A stretch of DNA of 64,000 bases. It comes from Rheinheimera nanhaiensis E407-8. Its GTDB lineage: Bacteria > Pseudomonadota > Gammaproteobacteria > Enterobacterales > Alteromonadaceae. Where the stretch lies: positions 186,001-250,000 of the forward strand of contig NZ_BAFK01000003.1 in the NCBI RefSeq assembly GCF_000296695.1. Direction: 5' to 3'. The notes beneath the pieces were generated by a model. The model saw nothing but the letters and a program-made list of their open reading frames with translations, was not told the DNA's origin and made no database searches. Below, in pieces: positions 37,299 through 46,870 of this stretch (positions are counted from its first letter, which is position 1; every line of letters begins with the position of its first letter). Both the position numbers and the translations under genes were made by a program.

Positions 37299-38333
37299 AT
37301 GAACCTGCAATGGGCGTTGCCCGCTCTACAACTGCCCTATCTGTGCCATGGTCATTTTGTCGTACGACTGCTCGTGCTGGGGCAGGCCTTAGCCGTAGTG
37401 CTGGCGTTTGCTCCCGGTATACATGCCGAGCCGTGGCAACGGTTGGGTCTAATTAGTCTTTTTGTACATTGGGTGTCACTACTGACTACGATTTGCCTGT
37501 GTCAGTTACGCCAGTGGCTTAACAGCTTGGCGCCGGTATGGTTGTTGCTGGCAACTGTGTTTATCTTTGAGATAGCCACCATACTGGTTAGCGTGATATC
37601 GCACTCCTGGTTGCAGGCGCAGCATCCTTCGCTGTTAGCCAGCTTAACTGGCTTTGTGCTGGCCAATATGATGATTAGCGGTATTGTTGCCGTTATCGCG
37701 ATCCAGTTTTTTATTATTCATACCGAGCACAACCAACAGGTTCGCTCACAAAGCCAGGCTGAGTTTAATGCCTTGCAGGCTCGGATCGAGCCGCATTTTT
37801 TGTTTAACAGTTTAAATACCGTAGCAGAGCTTATACATGTAGCGCCCGATGCCGCTGAGCAGGCGCTACTGAATCTCTCAGCATTATTTCGTGCGGCATT
37901 AAATGCGGGGCAGGTAATCAGTTTGGCTGATGAGTTAAAGCTGTCGGCGCAATACTTATCGTTGGAGCAATGGCGGTTAGGAGAGCGAATGACGGTGCAG
38001 TGGGATCTGCCGGAGCCTGTACCTGCAATGCAGCTGCCGGCATTAACCATACAACCACTGTTGGAGAATGCGGTTCGTCATGGTGCAGAGCAAAGCCAGA
38101 CCAAGGCAATGATTCATATTACAGTGTTGGAGAGTCGTCGCTCGGTAAGTATTGTTATTACTAATCCGTTAGGTAATAAAGCACAACAGCAACAGCGGGG
38201 GAATGGCATGGCGCTGGACAATATTCGTCAGCGCTTACAGCTGCATTTTGGTATAGATGCGCAGTTACACAGTGCCAGTAACGAGGGGCGCTTTAGGGTG
38301 AAGCTGGTGTTGCCTAAGCAGGGAGAAGCATGA
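37299..38333 (+). CDS. algZ: LytS-family sensor kinase, FimS/AlgZ type
   Basis: A 344-residue membrane sensor. Four to five transmembrane helices (about 20-140) are followed by a His_kinase (PF06580-type) domain with ALQARIEPHFLFNSLNTVAEL (His166), the N-box LTIQPLLENAVRHG and the glycine box GNGMALDNIRQRL. The topology, and the adjacent AlgR-type regulator followed by the fimU-pilE operon, match FimS/AlgZ of Pseudomonas, which controls twitching and minor pilin expression. The stop overlaps the next gene by four bases. The symbol is assigned by family and context. Confidence 0.83.
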   Translation: MNLQWALPALQLPYLCHGHFVVRLLVLGQALAVVLAFAPGIHAEPWQRLGLISLFVHWVSLLTTICLCQLRQWLNSLAPVWLLLATVFIFEIATILVSVISHSWLQAQHPSLLASLTGFVLANMMISGIVAVIAIQFFIIHTEHNQQVRSQSQAEFNALQARIEPHFLFNSLNTVAELIHVAPDAAEQALLNLSALFRAALNAGQVISLADELKLSAQYLSLEQWRLGERMTVQWDLPEPVPAMQLPALTIQPLLENAVRHGAEQSQTKAMIHITVLESRRSVSIVITNPLGNKAQQQQRGNGMALDNIRQRLQLHFGIDAQLHSASNEGRFRVKLVLPKQGEA

Positions 38334-39037
38334 AGGTTTTAATTGTTGATGACGAGCCGCTGGCCAGATCCAGGCTAAAACGCCTGATAGAGCAACTGAG
38401 CCAGTTTCAGGTGGTGGGCGAAGCCGGTGATACGGTAATGGCATTACAGCTGCTACATAGCCAACAGCCAGATATCTTGCTGCTCGATATCGCTATGCCG
38501 GGCACCGATGGTATCGAGTTCGCCACTGAGTTATTAGCATTACCGACACCGCCAGCGGTCATTTTTATCACCGCACATCCTGAGCACGCTTTGAATGCCT
38601 ATCAGGCGGCGCCGGCAGATTATTTGTTAAAACCGGTCTCTGTTGACAAGCTACAGCAGGCGCTGGAAAAGGTTGGCTTGCATACTAAAGCGCATGTAGA
38701 ACGGCAAAAAAACACCGAGCCTAAAATTATTTATACCCAGGCCGGAGTTAAACGACAGCTTGAGTTAAAAGATGTGCTGTTTTTCAGTGCGGAAGATAAG
38801 TATGTCCGCATGGTATACAAGGGTGGTGAGGCCATTATTGAACAGAGCCTGGTGCAGCTATTACAACAGTATCCGCAACAGCTGTTGCGCATACATCGCA
38901 GTACCCTGATTAACAAAACTCATCTTGACCGGCTGGTCAGTGCCAATAACAGGCATTGGGTCCGGTTACATGGCTGTGATGACCGGCTTGAAGTGAGCCG
39001 GCGCGAAGTTGCGAACATCAGAAATTGCATCTGTTAA
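38330..39037 (+). CDS. algR: LytTR response regulator, AlgR type
   Basis: A 235-residue regulator: a receiver domain (KVLIVDDEPLARSRLKRLI; phospho-Asp53 in LLLDIAMPGTDG; DYLLKPV) and a C-terminal LytTR DNA-binding domain (FFSAEDKYVRMV, LLRIHRSTLINKTHLDRL). AlgR is the LytTR regulator of alginate and of the fimU-pilVWXY1Y2E operon in P. aeruginosa. Here the gene lies 121 bases before fimU, and two AlgR-like boxes fill the gap, so direct activation of the pilin operon is the likely role. Confidence 0.85.
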   Translation: MKVLIVDDEPLARSRLKRLIEQLSQFQVVGEAGDTVMALQLLHSQQPDILLLDIAMPGTDGIEFATELLALPTPPAVIFITAHPEHALNAYQAAPADYLLKPVSVDKLQQALEKVGLHTKAHVERQKNTEPKIIYTQAGVKRQLELKDVLFFSAEDKYVRMVYKGGEAIIEQSLVQLLQQYPQQLLRIHRSTLINKTHLDRLVSANNRHWVRLHGCDDRLEVSRREVANIRNCIC

Positions 39038-39047
39038 TGTGTAAGCG

Positions 39048-39078
39048 ACCGTTAGTCCGGCAAAATTACCGTTAGTCC
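39048..39078 (+). promoter_or_regulatory. Tandem AlgR-like (LytTR) boxes upstream of fimU
   Basis: ACCGTTAGTCC occurs at 39048-39058 and again, identical, at 39068-39078. The repeat distance is 20 bp, about two helical turns, so a dimer or two copies would sit on one DNA face. The known AlgR site core is CCGTTCGTC; these differ at one position. Tandem sites are the rule for LytTR regulators. They lie just upstream of a promoter candidate (39094-39123), a position suited to activation. Confidence 0.72.
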
Positions 39079-39093
39079 ATAAAGTAGTTTGCT

Positions 39094-39123
39094 TTGTAAG
39101 CACAGCCGATTAAGTTTTATTTA
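39094..39123 (+). promoter_or_regulatory. Candidate promoter of the fimU-pilE operon
   Basis: TTGTAA (39094-39099) and TATTTA (39118-39123) with an 18-base spacer. The -35 stands 15 bases after the second AlgR-like box. The -10 is weak, as expected for an activated promoter. Confidence 0.45.
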
Positions 39124-39158
39124 TACCACCAGATCAAAATTTATAAAGTTGAATAGTT

Positions 39159-39704
39159 ATGACGGTATTGACGGGCAAGAAAAGGTTAAATAACAGCCAC
39201 GCCAGGCGGAGTGCAACTGGCTTTACTCTGGTCGAGCTGATGGTAACCATTGCAATATTAGCAATAGTAACTACTGTTGCTGTGCCTTCTTTTAATAGTC
39301 TGGTGCAGGGTAATCGCCTGACCGGTGTTACAAATCAACTACTGTCTGCGTATCAGGGGGCACGTAGTGAAGCGATAAAACGCTCGCAAAATGTCATGCT
39401 GTGTGCCACAACAGATGGCATAAGCTGTGCAGCTAAAGCAGACTGGAGTAGCTGGCTAGTATTGGCGGGAAATGAAGTAGTGGCGCAGGGGCGTAGCTCA
39501 AACAATCTGGTTGTTTCAGGTCCTGCAAATACCAGCATTGTTTTCACGCCGGCTGGTTTAGTACGCGATAATAGTGGTGCAGGTTTGGCATCCTCTATTC
39601 GTGTGTGCACCAAGTCATCATCCGTTACTGAAAATACCCGTACCCTCACTTTTGTGGCCGGTGGTGCCATCAGCATAGCCAGAGGAGCTAGTGCCTGTGC
39701 CTAA
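39159..39704 (+). CDS. fimU: Minor pseudopilin FimU/FimT (GspH-type)
   Basis: A 181-residue type IV pilus minor pilin. A longish basic leader is followed by the prepilin peptidase site G-FTLVELMVTIAILAIV, with Glu5. The C-terminal globular domain is GspH/FimT-like (NRLTGVTNQLLSAYQGARSEAIKRSQNV; end CTKSSSV..TLTFVAGGAISI). With PilV, PilW and PilX it forms the tip complex that primes pilus assembly. The ribosome binding site is weak. It overlaps pilV by 14 bases. Confidence 0.88.
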   Translation: MTVLTGKKRLNNSHARRSATGFTLVELMVTIAILAIVTTVAVPSFNSLVQGNRLTGVTNQLLSAYQGARSEAIKRSQNVMLCATTDGISCAAKADWSSWLVLAGNEVVAQGRSSNNLVVSGPANTSIVFTPAGLVRDNSGAGLASSIRVCTKSSSVTENTRTLTFVAGGAISIARGASACA

Positions 39705-40131
39705 TTTAAACCTATTAGTTCGTCAAAAGGGTGTGTCATTACTTGAAGTATTAATAGCGGTATTGGTGCTAGGTATTGGTCTGTTGGGTGTAGCGGCCTT
39801 GCAAAGCAGCGGTGTACGTAATGTGCAAAGTGCGCATGAGAGAACCGTGGCTACTTTAGTGGCACATAGCTTAAGTGAAAACGTACGCGCTAACATTGCT
39901 GCCCAGCGTTTAGGTACATCCCGTCTTCAGGCCGATTATCTTGGCGATTGTGATGGCGGAGGTAGTCAACATCAACTTTGGTCAACACAGTTAAAACAAC
40001 GCTTAGGTGAGGGAGCTTGTTTGACAGCTGAAGTTAATGGCGGCCAGTTACTAATTAACGTGCGCTGGGACGATACGCGCGGTGTTGCCGGCAATGGTGC
40101 TATGCAACTTAACTACCGGGTGGCTTTGTAA
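39691..40131 (+). CDS. pilV: Minor pilin PilV
   Basis: A 146-residue minor pilin with the cleavage site KG-VSLLEVLIAVLVLGIGLLGVAALQ, the GLLGVAxLQ being typical of PilV. Two Cys (GDCDGGG, GEGACLTAEV) could form a disulfide. The start is a GTG (39691, or a second GTG two codons later) behind GGAG. The stop overlaps the pilW ATG by one base (TAATG). Confidence 0.87.
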   Translation: MPVPNLNLLVRQKGVSLLEVLIAVLVLGIGLLGVAALQSSGVRNVQSAHERTVATLVAHSLSENVRANIAAQRLGTSRLQADYLGDCDGGGSQHQLWSTQLKQRLGEGACLTAEVNGGQLLINVRWDDTRGVAGNGAMQLNYRVAL

Positions 40132-41117
40132 TGATAATTAAAACCTATGCTAAACAAGCTGGCTTAACTTTAGTTGAGTTGATGATTGCATTAACACTTG
40201 GCCTTGTGCTGATTGGTGGTGTTACCGGGGTTTTTATTGCTAATCAGACTACTTACCGCATAAACGAAGCATTATCGTCCATGCAGGAGAACGCTCGTAT
40301 AGCCTTTCAATTGATGGCGCGCGACATACGCAGTGCCGGTTTTTCTGGTTGTACCAACAATGGTAGTGTTGCTAACGTGCTGAATAATGCCAATACGCAG
40401 TGGTGGACAAACTGGCAGGCGAACCAGGCCGGTATCCTGGGATACACCCCGGCAACAGTGCCTGCAGGTTTAGGAAATCCTGCGCCGGTAAATGACTCTG
40501 CTGCCCTGCAGCTAATGTTTGGTGGTGGTAACAGTGTATCTATTCATGATCATCAACCGAACGCAGCTTCGGCGACGTTGTTTGTAAACAGAGCTAACCA
40601 CGGGCTTGCGCCCGGTGATATTGTGATGGCCTGTGATGACGATCATACTGCCATTTTTCAGGTCACCAATGCCAATGTGGCAAACCAAACTGTTGTGCAT
40701 AATGCTGGTGGTTCCCAAAGCCCGGGTAACTGCAGTAAGGGGTTAGGTTTTCCTACGGTTTGCACCGCTAATGGTACACCGCATCGATTTGGTAACAATG
40801 CGATGTTGACTCGCTTTGAAGCGGTGTCCTGGTATGTCGGTGCCGCCAATGGTGTACGCAGTTTGTATCGTGGTACGCCGCGAAGAACTGGGAATGATAC
40901 CGTCTTAGCCACGGATGAAATTTTGCGTGGTGTGCAACAACTTAACCTGCGTTACTTAGAGAGTACTAACACAGCATTACGTGCTGCTGATGCGGTGGCA
41001 TCCTGGGCAGATGTGGTGGCGGTAGAAGTTCAGTTACAAATGACGGCTCCGGCTAATGTTCAGCTCGCAGCTGATGCTTTGACATTTACTTATATGATTA
41101 ATTTACGTAACCGCTAA
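40131..41117 (+). CDS. pilW: Minor pilin PilW
   Basis: A 328-residue minor pilin. Cleavage site at AG-LTLVELMIALTLGLVLIGGVTGVFIANQTTYR, then the PilW-typical EALSSMQENARIAFQLMARDIRSAGFSGC. The long C-terminal domain is the size expected of PilW. Translationally coupled to pilV. Confidence 0.9.
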   Translation: MIIKTYAKQAGLTLVELMIALTLGLVLIGGVTGVFIANQTTYRINEALSSMQENARIAFQLMARDIRSAGFSGCTNNGSVANVLNNANTQWWTNWQANQAGILGYTPATVPAGLGNPAPVNDSAALQLMFGGGNSVSIHDHQPNAASATLFVNRANHGLAPGDIVMACDDDHTAIFQVTNANVANQTVVHNAGGSQSPGNCSKGLGFPTVCTANGTPHRFGNNAMLTRFEAVSWYVGAANGVRSLYRGTPRRTGNDTVLATDEILRGVQQLNLRYLESTNTALRAADAVASWADVVAVEVQLQMTAPANVQLAADALTFTYMINLRNR

Positions 41118-41128
41118 AGAGGTCTCGT

Positions 41129-41629
41129 ATGACAGTTTCACTTAATAAACAGCAAGGTATGGCACTGATAGTGGCATTATTGCTGTTGTTGGCTATTAGT
41201 ACTTTGGCTATAACCTCTATGCGAAATGCCGGCGTACAAGAAAAAATGACGGCCAATTTATATGACAAAGAATTATCGCTACAGGCGGTTGAGGCAACGG
41301 TGTTTGCCGCCGAGCGTCAGGTAGAAGCAAACCGGCTGGCGACACCAAATTTGCTGTCGGAGCGCGTGATTACCGCGACGACACCAGATTATTGGAATGA
41401 TGCTACAACTGTTTGGCAATCCCGGGCGGCAGACAGTGCTGAAATGCCTGCTACCCAGTTCATTATTGAGCACCTCGGTTTATATCAAAGCTCTGTCGGT
41501 TGTCGGGCCGTTTCGGCCAATCCAGCAGTAGATTGTGAGCTGGAAGCTTTCAGAATAACAGCCCGTACTGTGCCTGGTACTGGCCGGGCTCAGGTTATGC
41601 TGCAAACCACTATAGGGGTACCACTGTAA
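41129..41629 (+). CDS. pilX: Minor pilin PilX
   Basis: A 166-residue PilX: QQG-MALIVALLLLLAISTLAITSMRNAGVQEKMTANLYDKELSLQAVEA, the family's characteristic opening, in which the usual Glu5 is missing. The AGAGGTCTC ahead of ATG 41129 is the ribosome binding region. The stop overlaps pilY1 by one base (TAATG). Confidence 0.9.
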   Translation: MTVSLNKQQGMALIVALLLLLAISTLAITSMRNAGVQEKMTANLYDKELSLQAVEATVFAAERQVEANRLATPNLLSERVITATTPDYWNDATTVWQSRAADSAEMPATQFIIEHLGLYQSSVGCRAVSANPAVDCELEAFRITARTVPGTGRAQVMLQTTIGVPL

Positions 41630-44600
41630 TGAAAACGACAGTATCGGGTAAATACGGTTACCTGTTGTTAGGCGCTATACTGGGCTTAGCTGTAGGTGAA
41701 GCTGCGGCAAATACCATCAGTATCTCTGATAACCCGTTGCAAACGGCTATCGGTTTGCCGCCTAATATTTTGTTCGTAATCGATGATTCTGGTTCAATGC
41801 GTTGGGGCTTTACACCAGATAATTTGGTAACTCGGCTCAATACATATGCAAATGCTCCACAATATTTTACTGAAGTGTGCCAAGGTGCTGGTAGCTATGG
41901 AGGTGCAAATAATACATGTTATTATGACACAACCAACAAACGTTACTTAGTATCTTCTGCCTATAACACCTCTTATTTTGATCCATCAAAGTCTTATTCT
42001 CCACCGCGCAATGCTGATGGTACTACTATGACGCCAGCAAGCTTCACGGCTGCGAAGATAAATGGTTTTGCTTCCACCAGTACCACAGTAAATCTGGAAA
42101 CGAACTATCGCGCTATTCTGGATGATTTTTATTATCGTGGCAGTTACTCAAATTCCTGGCGTACCGGTTTTACTATAAGCCCGAATGCGGCTGCCGGCCA
42201 TGCGTTTTATTACAGCTATGATTCCAGCTGCAGCTATGGCATCTATGATGATCGCTGTTATATCTATAACAAAGTATCCGATAGTCAAAAACAGAATTTC
42301 GCTAACTGGTTTGCGTTTTATCGTACGCGAATGCAAATGTCTAAGTGGGCGATCGGCGAAGCCTTTGCACACAAGTCATTGAAGCCGGAAATACGTGTTG
42401 GTTACGGAGCTCTGAACCATTCTGGCCTAGTAAAAACTGATGTAACTCCTTTTAGTGGCAGTGGCCGTAGTGGCTTTTACGATAACTTGTATCAACAAGG
42501 TGCCAGCGGTGGAACTCCATTGCGAGTGGCGCTTGATGCTGCAGGTAAGTATTTTCAAACAAACAAACCCTGGCGCGACAACCCGGCAGATGAGAACAGT
42601 CCAATCCGTGGCTGCCGGCAAAGCTTTACCATGCTGATGACAGATGGTTACTACAACGACTCGTTTAGCGGAGTAGATAACTCTGATAACGAAGATGGCA
42701 AAGTCATACTAGGGCCGGGTACCCAGACCGGTCAGTATAAGGCCTTAGATCCATTTAAAGATGCGTACAGTAACACCCTGGCTGATATCGCCATGCACTA
42801 TTGGAAGCAAGACCTCTTGCCGCTTGTGGATAATTTGGTGCCGGTTGTTGACGAAAAGAAAAACCCGGCATTTTGGCAGAATATGACCACCTTTGGTGTG
42901 TCGTTGGGTATTCCTACCACAACCTTTCCCAACAACCCTGAAGATGCTTTTAAGAAAATTGCAAACAATGAATATATAGAGTGGCCGGATCCTGCATCAA
43001 GTGACGCGCATAAACTGGATGATTTATTACATGCTGCAGTTAACAGCCGGGGTAGCTTTTTTAATGCCAGTAAGGCGGATGAATTTGCCACTAAGTTAGC
43101 CACGGCATTACTGCAAATTACTAAAGGCACAGGTTCTGCCTCCAACCTGGGTGGTGTTAGTACAAGCTCACAAACTGGAGCTAGAATATTTCAAGGAAGG
43201 TATGAGGGTGAAGACTGGGCCGGTGATTTATGGACTTATGATGCGGATAACGGCATGCAGGTCGCATGGAAAGCTTCTGAGGGAGTTCCCATTCATACGC
43301 AGCGCACCATAACTTATTTTAAAGGACCCAACCTGAAAGACTTCAATGACAGTAATGTTACACTTGCTGAGCTAGCTTTGCCTGACACCACAAGTGCGGG
43401 TTATAAAAAGAATCTGATTGATTATCTTCGGGGGGATAAATCTAATGAAATTAAAGAAAATGGTACTGGTTTATTTCGTAAGCGCAGCTCACCATTAGGT
43501 GACATAGCACACTCAGCGCCATTATATGTTGGTGCAGCAGAGCGTAAAAATTACCATCGAAACGGGTGGTCAGAGTCACCTTCTTATTTAGCTTATATTG
43601 AGGCTAATAAAACACGCAAAGGTGTTGTTTACGTTGGTGCAAATGATGGCATGTTGCATGCGTTTAGCGACAATAAAAACTTGGGTGGCGGTGCCGGTAA
43701 GGAAATTTATGCCTACATACCCAAGGCTGTTTTACCCCGCCTAAAGGACCTTGCGGCGCCAGACTATAAACACCAGTACTATGTTGATGGTGTATTAACT
43801 TCAGGAGACGCCTTTATTGGTGGTACCTGGAAAACTTTAGTATTAGGCACGTTGGGACGCGGGGCTAGTACGGGTAGTAACAGTATTTTTGCCCTGGATG
43901 TCACTGTTCCAACTGAAATTAAGCCGTTATGGGATGTGCCTTATGCTGAAGTGGGGCAAAACACGGGTAAGGTACTTATTGCCAGAAGTGTTACTGATAA
44001 GTGGATTGGAATTATTGGTTATGGCTACAACAACAGTACTAATAAAGGCGGTATTTTGATTTTTGATCTTGCAACAGGTGCTGAAATCAAAAAGATTGCG
44101 TTACCAAATTCATCAGCTGCACCAAATGGCTTTTCTCAGCTGGAAACCTGGGACAGAGATATGGATGGCAATGTTGATTATGTATATGCCGGTGATTACC
44201 AAGGTAATGTTTGGAAATTTGATATCAGCAACAAGCAAACCAACCAGTGGGGATTAGCAAATAGTAATAATCCAATTTTTACAGCTAAAGTAGGTAGCAA
44301 AGTTCAACCAATTACTTCGGGCTTATCAATCAGCCGTGAGCCTAATACAGGCAAAACCTGGATTATGTTTGGTACTGGGAGTTATTTGGCAGTGTCTGAT
44401 AAAACGACCACGGATAGACAAAGTATCTATGGTTTTGTTGATGAAACTGAAGATTCCAAAACAGCAATAACCCTTTCACGCAGCAATCTTAAGCAACGTA
44501 CTTATCAGGAATCAGGCGATTATCGTGCACTGGAAGAGAGCACTGTGCTGGACGTGAATGATAAAGGATGGTACATCGATTTAGTCACAAATGGAGAGCG

Positions 44601-44952
44601 TGTAGTCTTACCACCATTAATGATAGACAATGTCCTTGTTATCAACACACTCAAACCGGACGATGACCCATGCAAAGCTGGTGGGATTAGTTGGCGTATG
44701 GCGATAGACCCTTTTAAGGGAGGTCGTTTAAAACGGAATTTCTTTAATACGACTGATTTTTCAAAAGATGTTCCGACTAGTGGAGTGAAGACTGAATCAC
44801 CAACAGTAGGTTATACAGTAATCAGAACGGATGACGATGTGTATAAAGAGGTGTCTGGTCAAGGCGATGCAACAACACCACAAGCCAGGCAGATTAATGT
44901 AGTTGCACTGGGAAGACGCCTGACCTGGCGGGAGCTGACTAATGAACAATAA
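41629..44952 (+). CDS. pilY1: Type IV pilus tip adhesin/biogenesis factor PilY1
   Basis: A 1107-residue secreted protein with a signal peptide ([27 protein letters not shown]). A von Willebrand A-like domain starts with the MIDAS motif [14 protein letters not shown] (DxSxS at 52-56) and has a later [13 protein letters not shown]. The conserved C-terminal beta-propeller begins near [15 protein letters not shown] and holds the calcium loop DRDMDGNVD (842-850). PilY1 sits at the pilus tip, regulates retraction and adhesion, and in Pseudomonas senses surfaces. Base composition is visibly more AT-rich than that of neighbours. The last 11 bases overlap pilE. Confidence 0.94.
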   Translation: MKTTVSGKYGYLLLGAILGLAVGEAAANTISISDNPLQTAIGLPPNILFVIDDSGSMRWGFTPDNLVTRLNTYANAPQYFTEVCQGAGSYGGANNTCYYDTTNKRYLVSSAYNTSYFDPSKSYSPPRNADGTTMTPASFTAAKINGFASTSTTVNLETNYRAILDDFYYRGSYSNSWRTGFTISPNAAAGHAFYYSYDSSCSYGIYDDRCYIYNKVSDSQKQNFANWFAFYRTRMQMSKWAIGEAFAHKSLKPEIRVGYGALNHSGLVKTDVTPFSGSGRSGFYDNLYQQGASGGTPLRVALDAAGKYFQTNKPWRDNPADENSPIRGCRQSFTMLMTDGYYNDSFSGVDNSDNEDGKVILGPGTQTGQYKALDPFKDAYSNTLADIAMHYWKQDLLPLVDNLVPVVDEKKNPAFWQNMTTFGVSLGIPTTTFPNNPEDAFKKIANNEYIEWPDPASSDAHKLDDLLHAAVNSRGSFFNASKADEFATKLATALLQITKGTGSASNLGGVSTSSQTGARIFQGRYEGEDWAGDLWTYDADNGMQVAWKASEGVPIHTQRTITYFKGPNLKDFNDSNVTLAELALPDTTSAGYKKNLIDYLRGDKSNEIKENGTGLFRKRSSPLGDIAHSAPLYVGAAERKNYHRNGWSESPSYLAYIEANKTRKGVVYVGANDGMLHAFSDNKNLGGGAGKEIYAYIPKAVLPRLKDLAAPDYKHQYYVDGVLTSGDAFIGGTWKTLVLGTLGRGASTGSNSIFALDVTVPTEIKPLWDVPYAEVGQNTGKVLIARSVTDKWIGIIGYGYNNSTNKGGILIFDLATGAEIKKIALPNSSAAPNGFSQLETWDRDMDGNVDYVYAGDYQGNVWKFDISNKQTNQWGLANSNNPIFTAKVGSKVQPITSGLSISREPNTGKTWIMFGTGSYLAVSDKTTTDRQSIYGFVDETEDSKTAITLSRSNLKQRTYQESGDYRALEESTVLDVNDKGWYIDLVTNGERVVLPPLMIDNVLVINTLKPDDDPCKAGGISWRMAIDPFKGGRLKRNFFNTTDFSKDVPTSGVKTESPTVGYTVIRTDDDVYKEVSGQGDATTPQARQINVVALGRRLTWRELTNEQ

Positions 44953-45355
44953 TTTACAACGTGGCTTAACATTGATTGAACTGATGATAGTGGTGGCAAT
45001 AGTGGGTATTTTGGCAGCTATTGCTTACCCATCTTATCAAAACCATGTTTTACGTTCGAATAGGACTGCAGCTACAGCCTGTTTAATGGAGTTATCGCAA
45101 TTTATGGAGCGCACTTATACACAAAATATGCGTTATAACCCTGCGAATATTCAACTGCCGGCTATACAGTGTAGGGCAGATCTTGCAAACCGTTACACTT
45201 TTACGCTGGCTGCTGTTGCAGAGCGAACTTACAGGTTAAGTGCTGCTGCATCCTCAATGCAAAATGACGGTTGCGGCACGTTATTGTTAACCCATACCGG
45301 ACAAAAAGGTGCTAACGGGGGCTTTACTGAAGCAGATGTCGGTAGATGTTGGTAA
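44942..45355 (+). CDS. pilE: Minor pilin PilE
   Basis: A 137-residue pilin: [38 protein letters not shown], then [15 protein letters not shown] and a disulfide candidate ([14 protein letters not shown] ... GRCW near the C-terminus). It is the last gene of the first operon and overlaps pilY1 by 11 bases. No pilY2 is seen between them. Confidence 0.9.
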   Translation: MNNNLQRGLTLIELMIVVAIVGILAAIAYPSYQNHVLRSNRTAATACLMELSQFMERTYTQNMRYNPANIQLPAIQCRADLANRYTFTLAAVAERTYRLSAAASSMQNDGCGTLLLTHTGQKGANGGFTEADVGRCW

Positions 45356-45391
45356 GTTTAATTTGATCTTTTGAAATAATGCTGTAACTTT

Positions 45392-45412
45392 AAAGTTAAT
45401 TTATTTAACTTT
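45392..45412. repeat. Perfect inverted repeat ahead of the second minor pilin set
   Basis: Arms AAAGTTAA (45392-45399) and TTAACTTT (45405-45412) with a 5-base spacer, overlapping a 12-base palindrome AACTTTAAAGTT (45386-45397). It lies 12 bases before the pilV2 start in a 69-base AT-rich gap. It may be an operator or a weak hairpin. The word TTAACTTT also occurs twice (37237, 37270) before the FimS-type gene. Confidence 0.45.
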
Positions 45413-45424
45413 TGGCATACGGAT

Positions 45425-45916
45425 ATGCAGTTACAATCTGGTTTCAGCTTAATTGAAGTATTAGTAAGCCTGCTTATTTTAAAAGTAGGCTTGTTGGGGG
45501 TGCTGGCAGGGCAAACGCTGGCGGTGCAGCAGGTGCAAGATGCGTTGCAGCGCACCCAGGCGGTTGCCTTTAGCACGATGGCATTGAATGAACTGGCCGG
45601 TAACGACGCTTTGTTGCCGGCAGTAAAGGAACTAACGCCCTACACCGAGCTGCCCGAACTCCCTCCTTGTGCACCGCCAACGCAGTGCACACCAGCGCAA
45701 ATAACGTCAATCCAGCTGCATCAGCTAGTTAGCCGTTTACAACAGGCGGCAACAGGCAAACTTCATCAGGCAGCACTTTGTGTGACGCCACAGCATCAGA
45801 CGGTACAGCTGACCATGACCTGGCAGCGCCGGCTGAAACAGCAAGCTGGCAACGCGTCGCTCTGCAGTGCTGATGCGCAGCGTGCCCAATTAATATTAAC
45901 TGCCAGCCAGGGCTAA
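45425..45916 (+). CDS. Second PilV-like minor pilin
   Basis: A 163-residue pilin with cleavage site SG-FSLIEVLVSLLILKVGLLGVLAGQTLAVQQVQDALQRTQAVAFSTMALNELAG, a PilV-type N-terminus. Its C-terminal domain is Gln- and Cys-containing (PPCAPPTQCTPAQ, ALCVTPQ, SLCSADAQ), unlike the first PilV. The globular parts share almost nothing by eye, so this is an old paralogue or an import, not a recent copy. The next gene starts three bases after its stop. Confidence 0.83.
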   Translation: MQLQSGFSLIEVLVSLLILKVGLLGVLAGQTLAVQQVQDALQRTQAVAFSTMALNELAGNDALLPAVKELTPYTELPELPPCAPPTQCTPAQITSIQLHQLVSRLQQAATGKLHQAALCVTPQHQTVQLTMTWQRRLKQQAGNASLCSADAQRAQLILTASQG

Positions 45917-45919
45917 GCC

Positions 45920-46870
45920 ATGCGCCCGGCATCGGGGTTTACCCTATCGGAATTGCTGATTGCGATGGCGTTGTCGCTGCTGATCATCAGCATGGCGTTG
46001 ACCGCCTTTAGCAGCCTGAATCGCTCAGTAAGGCAAACCCAGCAGTTAGCTGAATTGCAGCAAAATGCGCAGCTGATCAATAGCGTGTTTCAACGTGAGC
46101 TGGCCAATATTGGCTTTTGGGGCGGCCGTGCTCTACCTGAAACTGCAATCGGGACCGTATTGCCGGCAGCGCCGCCTGGCGATTGCGTCGACCCAGCGTT
46201 TGACAGTGGCAGTTTTCCTGCTGCGGGTAAGCCTTTTGTTACGCTTTATGCCGGTTTAGCCTTAAGTTGCATCGTCTCGCCGCTTGCCGGTAGCGAAATA
46301 TTACAGCTAAAGCGTTTAATTGGTCAGCCAACGGCGCCAGCTCAGTTCAGACAAAACCGCTTTTATTTTGAAGCCAACTGGCAACAAAGCCGGTTTGTTG
46401 ATACGACCAGTGCTGAACTGGCAACTGGGGGTGATTATCTGCCTTATCAGCATCTGGTGTTTTATCTGCAGCAACAGCAGGTAGACGGTGAGGCTTTACC
46501 GGTGCTTATGCGTAAGCGCTTAAGCCGTAATGCTGCAGGCGCAGCTGTAATTAGCACGGATGCCATTTTAGACGGTGTAGAGCGGCTGCATTTTGAATTT
46601 GGTATAGACACCAATGCCGATGGCCAGCTGGACTACATCTTGCCGACAGAGCAGGTAACAGCAGAGTTGTGGCAGCAACAACATAGCCGCATCATCAGTA
46701 TGCGGTACCATATTTTACTGCGCTCACGCCGGCCGGATCCCGCTTATGTCAATAAACAGGTGTATCAAATGGGTAAGCAGCAGTTTGAGGCACCGGCTGA
46801 TCACTATCGACGTTTGTTGCTCAGCAGCAGTGTATTTTTTTACAACCAGCTATTGCAGGGAGGCATATGA
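45920..46870 (+). CDS. Second PilW-like minor pilin
   Basis: A 316-residue PilW-type pilin: SG-FTLSELLIAMALSLLIISMALTAFSSLNRSVRQTQQLAELQQNAQLINSVFQRELANIGFWGG. The ELQQNAQLINSVFQRELANIGFWG stretch is the counterpart of SMQENARIAFQLMARDIRSAGFSG in the first PilW. The C-terminal part holds DTNADGQLDYI, a possible calcium loop. The four-base overlap with the next gene shows an operon. Confidence 0.83.
   Translation: MRPASGFTLSELLIAMALSLLIISMALTAFSSLNRSVRQTQQLAELQQNAQLINSVFQRELANIGFWGGRALPETAIGTVLPAAPPGDCVDPAFDSGSFPAAGKPFVTLYAGLALSCIVSPLAGSEILQLKRLIGQPTAPAQFRQNRFYFEANWQQSRFVDTTSAELATGGDYLPYQHLVFYLQQQQVDGEALPVLMRKRLSRNAAGAAVISTDAILDGVERLHFEFGIDTNADGQLDYILPTEQVTAELWQQQHSRIISMRYHILLRSRRPDPAYVNKQVYQMGKQQFEAPADHYRRLLLSSSVFFYNQLLQGGI

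Noticed and set aside
39038..39158. The two ACCGTTAGTCC copies as a transposon target duplication or attachment site
   Set aside because: No element lies between them (only 9 bases separate the copies) and the sequence fits a LytTR site next to a LytTR gene.
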